Shown here piece by piece: positions 57,825 through 64,000 of a stretch of DNA of 64,000 bases. The position numbers and the translations under genes were made by a program. Source of the stretch: Tolumonas sp008015085 (GTDB lineage: Bacteria > Pseudomonadota > Gammaproteobacteria > Enterobacterales > Aeromonadaceae); NCBI GenBank assembly GCA_029265125.1, contig JAJUJX010000008.1:1-64000 (forward strand), in the 5' to 3' direction. How positions within the stretch are numbered: position 1 is the stretch's first letter; the number at the start of each line of letters is the position of its first letter. The notes beneath the pieces were generated by a model. That model did no database searches and had not been told where the DNA came from. It worked only from the letters and a program-made list of their open reading frames with translations.

Positions 57825-60539
57825 ATGATACGGCTAGTGAACACTCCTGATCTCAAATATATGCAGCCATTTTATCCTGCAATGATTGCTGTATTGATTC
57901 TGGTTATCCTGAGCCTGCTTTTTTATACAAGCAGGTCTCTGAAACGTTACCAGAAAATTCTCTCAGATCTGAAAATCAGCGAGACCCGCTTTCGCTCTGT
58001 TATCGACACCGCTGGCACCGGCATTATCATCACAGATCCCAGGGGCCATATTCAGCAATTCAATCATGCGGCAGAGCAGATTTTTGGCTGGCAGGCTGAC
58101 GCAATAAAAGGAAAAAACGTCAGCCGGCTAACATTGATGCCACTCCAGCTCAGTCGCATGGTTTACTCTCAACAGCAAAACCCAGAGCAATATACTGAGA
58201 AAACCTGGATCATTCAGGGTATGAAAAAGTCAGGAAAAATATTTCCTCTGCAAATATCAGTCGGTTATATGCAGATCCCTGGCGAGTCATTGTTTGTGGG
58301 CTTTGTAGAGGACATCTCAGAGCGACATCAAATGGAGCTCGCCCTGCGTGACAGCGAACAACAATTCCGTTCATTGATCTCTAACCTGCCCGGCATCTCC
58401 TACCGGGCATTACCCGAAGATGAACGGCCGCTGGTTTTTGTCAGTGATGCCGTGCTCGAATTGACGGGCTATCCGGCAACGGATTTTGTCAATAAACGCC
58501 ATGAGCTGAATCTGAATAACCTGATCCACCCTGACGACTGGGAACAGGTACAGGAAACGATTGCAGACAGCGTCTGGGCCAGACAGCATTACACGATTGA
58601 ATACCGCCTGCGACACCGTAATGGCAGCTATCGTTGGGTATGGGAACACGGTAGCAGCCTTTTTGATGAATATGGTCAGCTGCTCTGGCTGGATGGTGTG
58701 ATCTTTGATATTTCCGAACGTCATGCAATGGAACAAGCGCTGCTGGAGGCAAAAAACAAAGCGGAACAAGCCGCTGCAGCTAAAACCGCGTTTTTGGCCA
58801 ATATGAGTCACGAAATCAGAACACCAATGAATGCTATCATCGGGTTTACCGATGTGGTGCTGGCATCCCCCCTGCAACCTGAACAAAAACAACATCTGGA
58901 AACGATCCGTAAATCGGCCAAATCGTTGCTACGTCTGCTGAATGACATCCTGGACACAGCCAGAATGGAACGCGGCAATATCGAGCTGGAAGAAATAAGC
59001 TTCTCAGTTTCTGTGTTGCTGCAAGAACTCATCACTGAGCTGGAAGGAAGTGCCAGAAATAAAGGATTACAGCTGACACTCATTCAGGCACCTGATTTAC
59101 CTGCTTACCAGAAAGGTGACCCGTTACGTCTGAAGCAGGTACTAACCAATTTGCTTGGCAACGCCATCAAATTCACCGAACACGGGCAAGTCACCCTATC
59201 CGCGTTCCTTGATAATGGGCAACTGCATTTCTGCATTCAGGACACCGGTGTCGGTATACCGGCTGAACGACAAGAACGTATTTTTGAGGCATTCACACAG
59301 GCTGATGCCTCTGTCACCCGCCGCTTTGGCGGCACAGGCCTAGGCACAACTATCTGTAAACAATTAGTAGAGCTCATGGGTGGGAAAATATGGCTTGAAA
59401 GTGAAGTCGGCTCAGGATCTGTTTTTCACGTTTTATTACCCATCATCACTGGCGAGCAGCCCATCCACACCGAATCACAGAGGACGATTTATCTTCCTCC
59501 TCTGAATATTCTGATCGTTGATGATGTGCAACAAAATCTGGATCTGCTTGAACTGATCCTGCGCGAACGCGGGCATAAGGTAACAACAGCACACAACGGA
59601 CTGGAAGCGACCGAATTATTTATGAACCGTAGCTTCAATTTGATCCTGATGGATGTACAGATGCCCGGTATGGACGGGCTAAGCGCTACCCGGTTTATCC
59701 GCCAGTATGAGCAAGAAAAACAGCAGTTGCGAACACCGATAATCGCACTGACCGCCAGTGTATTTCAGGATGATCGGGTCGCTGCCCGCAATGCCGGGAT
59801 GGATGGATTTGCCTCCAAACCCATTGATGTGGAACGGCTGCTCACCGAAATCGCACAAGTTCTGCATATTAACATTCAGTATCAGCCACGTCTGATACCA
59901 GACAGCCAATTCGCTGAGACAGCACAAGATATCCCTCAAATACCCGGATTAAACTATCAGCAAGGGTTAAAAATCTGGGAGCATCCTGAGGCTTACCGGC
60001 AGGCATTGGCTGATTTTGCTGAACATTATCAAACCACTCTCAGCGAGTTATTACAGAAATTTTCCAATAACGAGCAAGGGCGTTATTACACCCATAAACT
60101 AAAAGGCGTCTGCAATAATTTAGGATTGAAACAACTGGCATCAGTAGCACAAGAGCTTGAAAGCCGGTGTCGTAATCACACAGAGATTGAACCGGATCTG
60201 CTCATGCAGCTGGCTAATATGTTAAATAAGACCATACAGGCATTACAAAACTGGGCGCAGCATCCAGCAGAAAGCATGACACCATCCAAAGAAAAAGATG
60301 AAATTTCATTGGATAACGGTGCATTACTGAAAGCTGCGCTAAAGTTAAAAGAAGCGTTAGAACACAGTGAGCTAAATGAAACCGCATTAGCTGCTCTCGC
60401 AAAGGTACTGCCACAAAGGGAACAGAACAGCGATTGGGTCAAATTGCGGAACGCCGTAAATCGCTTTGATTTTGATGATGCCTTAGTGTTATTGGAACAG
60501 TTATGCCAGCCGTATCGTAACGGTGGAGATAGCAGATGA
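57825..60539 (+). CDS. Membrane hybrid histidine kinase (PAS-PAS-HisKA-HATPase-REC-HPt)
   Basis: A 904-residue tripartite sensor. One membrane helix (about 18-36) is followed by two PAS domains (about 50-170 and 175-305). HisKA has the phospho-accepting His329 in ANMSHEIRTPMNAIIGF. The HATPase_c domain has DTGVGIPAERQERIFEAF and GGTGLGTTICKQL. The receiver domain has Asp610 in LILMDVQMPGMDG, and the C-terminal HPt has His757 in YYTHKLKGVCNNLG. The relay His-Asp-His is complete, so it can phosphorylate a separate regulator. The next gene overlaps it by 4 nt and has a receiver, making it the obvious partner. No large periplasmic domain is present, so the signal is probably cytoplasmic or membrane-borne. 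The start is uncertain (57825 or 57861). Confidence 0.93.
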   Translation: MIRLVNTPDLKYMQPFYPAMIAVLILVILSLLFYTSRSLKRYQKILSDLKISETRFRSVIDTAGTGIIITDPRGHIQQFNHAAEQIFGWQADAIKGKNVSRLTLMPLQLSRMVYSQQQNPEQYTEKTWIIQGMKKSGKIFPLQISVGYMQIPGESLFVGFVEDISERHQMELALRDSEQQFRSLISNLPGISYRALPEDERPLVFVSDAVLELTGYPATDFVNKRHELNLNNLIHPDDWEQVQETIADSVWARQHYTIEYRLRHRNGSYRWVWEHGSSLFDEYGQLLWLDGVIFDISERHAMEQALLEAKNKAEQAAAAKTAFLANMSHEIRTPMNAIIGFTDVVLASPLQPEQKQHLETIRKSAKSLLRLLNDILDTARMERGNIELEEISFSVSVLLQELITELEGSARNKGLQLTLIQAPDLPAYQKGDPLRLKQVLTNLLGNAIKFTEHGQVTLSAFLDNGQLHFCIQDTGVGIPAERQERIFEAFTQADASVTRRFGGTGLGTTICKQLVELMGGKIWLESEVGSGSVFHVLLPIITGEQPIHTESQRTIYLPPLNILIVDDVQQNLDLLELILRERGHKVTTAHNGLEATELFMNRSFNLILMDVQMPGMDGLSATRFIRQYEQEKQQLRTPIIALTASVFQDDRVAARNAGMDGFASKPIDVERLLTEIAQVLHINIQYQPRLIPDSQFAETAQDIPQIPGLNYQQGLKIWEHPEAYRQALADFAEHYQTTLSELLQKFSNNEQGRYYTHKLKGVCNNLGLKQLASVAQELESRCRNHTEIEPDLLMQLANMLNKTIQALQNWAQHPAESMTPSKEKDEISLDNGALLKAALKLKEALEHSELNETALAALAKVLPQREQNSDWVKLRNAVNRFDFDDALVLLEQLCQPYRNGGDSR

Positions 60540-61531
60540 TATTAGACAGCCGCCCGGTATTATTGCTTGTTGATGATGAACCATTGAATCTGCAGGTATT
60601 ACGTCAAATCTTGCAGGGAGAGTACCGGTTGCTATTTGCTAAAGATGGCATCAAAGCGTTAGAGCTGGCTGAAAAAGAAGTCCCTGCCCTGATCCTCCTG
60701 GATGTCATGATGCCTGGTATAAGCGGCCATGAAGTCTGCCGTAAGCTCAAACAAAACCCCAACACAGCACATATCCCCGTCATCTTCGTTACCGCTCTGG
60801 CTGAAGATATTGATGAAGCGCAAGGCTTTAATGCCGGTGCGGTCGATTACATCACTAAACCTGTGAGCCCTCTGGTCGTCAGGGCAAGAATCAAAACACA
60901 CCTGACACTGGTCAGTATTGATGAACTAAAAGAAACACGCTTGCAGATTGTACAACGGCTGGGGATGGCTGCTGAGTATAAAGATAATGAAACAGGCCGG
61001 CATGTTATCAGGATGAGTCACTACTCCCGTATCATTGCCCGAGGAGCCGGGTTCTCTGCCAGTTATGTCGATGATGTTCTTAACGCAGCCCCCATGCACG
61101 ACATTGGTAAACTGGGCGTGCCAGATAACGTGTTGCAAAAACCAGGAAAACTGACTGAAGAAGAATGGGTCATCATGCGTCGTCACCCGCAGATTGGCGC
61201 CGATATTATCGGTCATCACCCTTCAGGGTTATTGCGTATGGCTCATTTGATGGCACTGACACATCATGAAAAATGGAACGGTACCGGCTACCCCTATCAA
61301 CTGAGTGGTGAAGATATTCCCATTGAAGGTCGGATCGTCGCCATTGCAGATGTTTTTGATGCATTAACCAGTACAAGACCGTATAAAAAAGCATGGAGTA
61401 TTGATGATGCTGTCGCGCATCTTGAAGTAGAAGCAGGCAAGCATTTTGATCCGGATTTAATCCCAATATTTCTCAATAATCTGCCAGAAATAATCGAAAT
61501 CAAAGAACGGTGGCCAGAAAAAGAAAGCTAA
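60536..61531 (+). CDS. Response regulator with HD-GYP output (RpfG-like c-di-GMP phosphodiesterase)
   Basis: A 331-residue two-domain regulator. The receiver (1-125) has the acidic pair in LVDDEP, phospho-Asp56 in LLDVMMPG and Lys108 in ITKPVSP. The HD-GYP domain (about 140-325) has HDIGKLGVPD (His188-Asp189), THHEKWNGTGYP (HHE 243-245, GTGYP 249-253) and DVFDALTSTRPYKKAW. All catalytic motifs are intact, so hydrolysis of c-di-GMP is predicted. Its ATG overlaps the end of the hybrid kinase gene, the expected cognate pair. The convergent siaABCD genes beyond the tRNA encode a synthase of the same messenger. Confidence 0.94.
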   Translation: MILDSRPVLLLVDDEPLNLQVLRQILQGEYRLLFAKDGIKALELAEKEVPALILLDVMMPGISGHEVCRKLKQNPNTAHIPVIFVTALAEDIDEAQGFNAGAVDYITKPVSPLVVRARIKTHLTLVSIDELKETRLQIVQRLGMAAEYKDNETGRHVIRMSHYSRIIARGAGFSASYVDDVLNAAPMHDIGKLGVPDNVLQKPGKLTEEEWVIMRRHPQIGADIIGHHPSGLLRMAHLMALTHHEKWNGTGYPYQLSGEDIPIEGRIVAIADVFDALTSTRPYKKAWSIDDAVAHLEVEAGKHFDPDLIPIFLNNLPEIIEIKERWPEKES

Positions 61532-61547
61532 AACAAAAGAGGAAATT

Positions 61548-61622
<75 letters not shown>

Positions 61623-61706
61623 AAGGCGTGTTCGGTTAAAATAACAACAACATCAATCTGTTACAAACCGTCTGATAAGGCGACGGCTAATCTACCAAAG
61701 TCATGA

Positions 61707-62435
61707 TCAAAGAACAACCCTTGTTTCACCCAATTCTGGTGCATAAACAATCAATTGATTCCGCCCCTGCGATTTAGCTTTATACATCGCCAGATCAGCT
61801 TTACGGATACTTTCATCAATAATTTCAATTTGCTGACAATAATAAGCACCAATACTTGTGGTGAGATATCGATTCTGCTCTCCCGGCAAACGGATACTGC
61901 GGATCGCCCGCATAATGCTTTCAGCCATAGAGATCAGTGATTTAGCATGACAATCGGGCAGCAGTATCAGGAACTCCTCCCCACCCCAGCGGGCACAGAC
62001 ATCCTGTGTTGAACAGATAGATTGCAGAATATTTGCCACCGAAACCAGTAATTGATCCCCTTTCAGATGACCATACTGATCGTTCACTTCTTTGAAATAA
62101 TCCAGATCCAGTAACAAAATGCCGAAACCACTTTGTTCAGCTTTCAGACGTTGAGCCAATTCTTTCATCTGCGGATATAACCCGCCACGGTTATATAATC
62201 CCGTTAATGGGTCAGTATTGGCTCGTTTGTTCAGCTCGCAGTTCAGCTCCATGATCTGCGCCTGCATTAAATCTCCGATGCGGGTAATTTTGTTGAGCCG
62301 CCGCTCCAGACGCAGATGCTGTTTATGTAAAGCCAGTAACTCATCCAGCAAAGGGTGTCCGGTATAACGTTCTATCAGATGAGCATAACGCTCATCCGTA
62401 TCTGCAGATTGAAACACCTCATCCTGCATATTCAT
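61707..62435 (-). CDS. siaD: Diguanylate cyclase SiaD
   Basis: SiaD makes c-di-GMP from two GTP, and in Pseudomonas is active only when bound to unphosphorylated SiaC. The 242-residue protein has an N-terminal helical stalk (about 15-70) and a GGDEF domain with ANTDPLTGLYNRGG, LLLDLDYFKEVND and the active-site loop RWGGEEF (GGEEF at 151-155). The product-inhibition I-site R-x-x-D is not kept (Ser142 where Arg is expected, Asp145 present). It is last in the siaA-B-C-D order, 2 nt after siaC. The identification rests on the neighbours as well as the domain. Confidence 0.9.
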   Translation of the reverse strand: MNMQDEVFQSADTDERYAHLIERYTGHPLLDELLALHKQHLRLERRLNKITRIGDLMQAQIMELNCELNKRANTDPLTGLYNRGGLYPQMKELAQRLKAEQSGFGILLLDLDYFKEVNDQYGHLKGDQLLVSVANILQSICSTQDVCARWGGEEFLILLPDCHAKSLISMAESIMRAIRSIRLPGEQNRYLTTSIGAYYCQQIEIIDESIRKADLAMYKAKSQGRNQLIVYAPELGETRVVL

Positions 62436-62437
62436 GG

Positions 62438-62812
62438 CTAAATAGCCTCAATCTGAAAGGGCAGCGTGAGGTCTTCACTGAACTCTTCGGCCGTTTCCAG
62501 AGCCCGAGTGTTTTTCTGATGGTACCGCCAGATCACAGAGACCTGGCGACCTTCTTGCCAGGCATCTTCCAGAACATCAAAAATATCCATCAGGCATTTG
62601 ACACTACCAGTATTCAGATAAGCCAGTTCAAGCGTCAGTACGACAGGGATATCGATTCCGGCAACAAACTCTTTCAGCCAGCCAATAACAGGCGCATAAA
62701 ACTCAAAAGTATTTTCAGGATAACTTTCCCCTGACATCGTTAACTGACCCGTTTTTGCGTCAAAATTAACAGCAGGTGATGACGTACTGGCTACCCGGCT
62801 CAATAGTTCCAT
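62438..62812 (-). CDS. siaC: Biofilm-regulating phosphoprotein SiaC (DUF1987)
   Basis: SiaC is the switch that binds and activates SiaD when unphosphorylated. The 124-residue product is a DUF1987 protein with an STAS/anti-sigma-antagonist-like fold. Its sequence includes SGESYPENTFEFYAPVIGWL and AYLNTGSVKCLMDIFDVLE. Thr68 falls at the same position as the phosphorylated threonine of Pseudomonas SiaC (Thr68), in the matching LNT-x-SVK context. It lies between siaB (10 nt upstream) and siaD (2 nt downstream). Confidence 0.9.
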   Translation of the reverse strand: MELLSRVASTSSPAVNFDAKTGQLTMSGESYPENTFEFYAPVIGWLKEFVAGIDIPVVLTLELAYLNTGSVKCLMDIFDVLEDAWQEGRQVSVIWRYHQKNTRALETAEEFSEDLTLPFQIEAI

Positions 62813-62822
62813 TGTTTTACCC

Positions 62823-63371
62823 CTATACCACTGCTTTTAATGTGAAGAATGCAGTGTTGTTATCTATATCCTGGACTTCATAGGTCAGCGGCTGACTGGT
62901 TTTCCTGGCCATATCAATCAAACCCAGCCCCGCACCAGCAGCACCCTCAACGACAGGTTTACGGCGTTGTTCTTTGTAGAAGGCTTTCAGACCCGCCGCA
63001 TCCAGCGAACAGATGTGATCGATTTTATCCGTAAGCGGCGCCAAATCATGTTTGTGCACCACGTTACCAGACATCACGACATAATTGTTGTCTTCACGAC
63101 CAATCATCAGTGTGATGGCATTATAGTGTTGAGCATGGACCGGGTCAGCAACTTTACTCTGTGCATAGTTGCGCACATTCTGGGTTTGTTCGATATAAAC
63201 CGAAAACACATCCATCATTTTGTCGCTGCCGGACGTTTCATTTTCCAGATAACGGCGAACCGCGAGCCCCAGTTCTTCAATGATGCTGTGTGATAGCGGG
63301 CCATTGAAGCAGATCTGGATATTGGCTTCTTCAAACTGCCGATGTAACGATAACAGACTGATTTTATGCAT
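62823..63371 (-). CDS. siaB: SiaC kinase SiaB (DUF6272)
   Basis: SiaB phosphorylates SiaC and so keeps the diguanylate cyclase off. The 182-residue protein has the start FEEANIQICFNGPLSHSIIEEL, and a glycine-rich segment GAAGAGLGLIDMAR (about 143-156) that resembles the G2 ATP box of GHKL kinases. It belongs by size and position to the DUF6272/SiaB family. Its ATG directly follows the siaA stop (TAAATG), implying translational coupling. Family assignment is from recall and context. Confidence 0.85.
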   Translation of the reverse strand: MHKISLLSLHRQFEEANIQICFNGPLSHSIIEELGLAVRRYLENETSGSDKMMDVFSVYIEQTQNVRNYAQSKVADPVHAQHYNAITLMIGREDNNYVVMSGNVVHKHDLAPLTDKIDHICSLDAAGLKAFYKEQRRKPVVEGAAGAGLGLIDMARKTSQPLTYEVQDIDNNTAFFTLKAVV

Positions 63372-64000
63372 TTATATTCCCTCATCCAGAGACTGGTTAT
63401 TCACTGAAAATCCAAATACAGTGATGTCATCCCGCTGTGAACGCAATCCACGATACTGCTCTAACAATTCAACCAATAACGCCTGCTGCTGATTCAGTGG
63501 CACATCAGCCCACAGCGCTATTTGATTCAGGAAGCGCTCCCGTCCGAAACCGAATCCGTCCTCACCGCCATCCTGATCCAATAAACCATCGCTAGCCAGA
63601 TAGAAACGGAGCGCTTCCCTCAGCTGAATCTTATGAACCTCAATCGGCTTCACTTTACGCGGATTTAACCGGTATCCTAATCCCCGGTGTGTAGCTTTAA
63701 TCACCGATGACACGCCGTTTTCCACCAGACATAAATCAATGCCACAACCAGAATACTCGAGCAATCCTGCACTTAACCGGCAAATGGCAATATCCATACC
63801 GTAATTAAGAGCATCACCTTCTCCGGTATGCTGTAACGTCTGGCGTAGCCGATCGTCAATTGCTGACACTACCAATGGTAACGCTAATCCATCTGACTCA
63901 CTAATCACCTGACGCAACACCGCATGAGCCGTCATCGTCATGAATGCCCCAGGGATCCCATGTCCGGTACAGTCCACCAGACCGAGGAAACAGCTGCCAT
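63372..64000 (-). CDS. siaA: SiaA-type PP2C/SpoIIE phosphatase, C-terminal part (5' end outside window)
   Basis: SiaA dephosphorylates SiaC and thereby turns on SiaD. The visible 209 codons run in frame off the right edge, so the N-terminal membrane/sensor part lies beyond position 64000. What remains is a SpoIIE-like PP2C domain: GLVDCTGHGIPGAFMTM with the metal-binding Asp, MDIAICRL, FYLASDGLLDQDGG with the second Asp motif, and DDITVFGF at the end (third Asp site). It is first in the siaABCD order and directly abuts siaB. A short start at GTG 63977 would cut through the motif and is not real. Confidence 0.88.
   Translation of the reverse strand, partial: GSCFLGLVDCTGHGIPGAFMTMTAHAVLRQVISESDGLALPLVVSAIDDRLRQTLQHTGEGDALNYGMDIAICRLSAGLLEYSGCGIDLCLVENGVSSVIKATHRGLGYRLNPRKVKPIEVHKIQLREALRFYLASDGLLDQDGGEDGFGFGRERFLNQIALWADVPLNQQQALLVELLEQYRGLRSQRDDITVFGFSVNNQSLDEGI

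Overview
The window reads as a chromosomal segment of a facultatively anaerobic gammaproteobacterium. It is packed with single-copy housekeeping genes whose protein sequences and local orders resemble Enterobacterales, Vibrionales and Aeromonadales: dksA-gluQ, pcnB-folK-panBCD, pth-ychF, ftsK-lolA-rarA-serS, aat-bpt-infA // clpA-clpS / cspD, mnmA-hflD-purB and cysJIH. An Aeromonadales relative such as Tolumonas is my best guess. This is inferred from the mix of genes (Lrp/ald pair, Bpt, SiaABCD, YbiW-type glycyl radical enzyme, PheP-like permease) and has not been tested by a search.

Layout. Positions 1-2.4 kb are accessory-looking: the 3' end of an IS256-type transposase with its terminal repeat, an AT-rich orphan membrane-anchored protein, and two small unknown genes. 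2.4-5 kb holds an iron alcohol dehydrogenase, a nucleoside deaminase and thpR. 5-6.6 kb is dksA-gluQ. 6.6-10.8 kb is an RND efflux pump with its adaptor on the minus strand. 11-15.2 kb is pcnB-folK-panB-panC-panD, with pcnB apparently starting at AUU. 15.2-18.3 kb is pth-ychF and an HD-GYP protein. 18.4-22.5 kb is a YbiW/YbiY glycyl radical enzyme pair, divergent from fsaA across a perfect FNR-type box. 22.6-23.0 kb is a Met-Gln-Gln-Met tRNA array with a clear promoter. 23-29.4 kb (minus) is a lipoprotein, serS, rarA, lolA and ftsK. 29.6-31.4 kb is lrp divergent from ald. 31.5-37.5 kb is trxB followed by nearly the whole N-degron pathway (aat, bpt, clpA, clpS), with infA and cspD. 37.6-42.8 kb is icd, nudJ and mnmA-hflD-purB. 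42.9-51 kb holds transport and carbon genes (YjeH exporter, metallophosphoesterase, PheP-like permease, SMP-30 lactonase, epd, hxpA, a LysR regulator divergent from a small gene). 51-57.7 kb (minus) is cysJIH, an outer-membrane protein and gltX.

The right end, 57.8-64 kb, is a signalling block. A membrane hybrid histidine kinase overlaps a response regulator with an HD-GYP output (predicted c-di-GMP phosphodiesterase). After a tRNA-Gly, the convergent siaABCD operon follows (phosphatase, kinase, phosphoprotein switch, diguanylate cyclase). Predicted c-di-GMP synthesis and breakdown modules therefore sit next to each other.

I found no rRNA, CRISPR array, prophage, defence island or convincing unknown multi-gene system. 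The strongest items for a second look are the AUU start of pcnB, the FNR-type box and C-x-E active site of the glycyl radical enzyme locus, the c-di-GMP block, the operator-like repeats beside the LysR gene and the SMP-30 gene, and the orphan genes next to the IS end.
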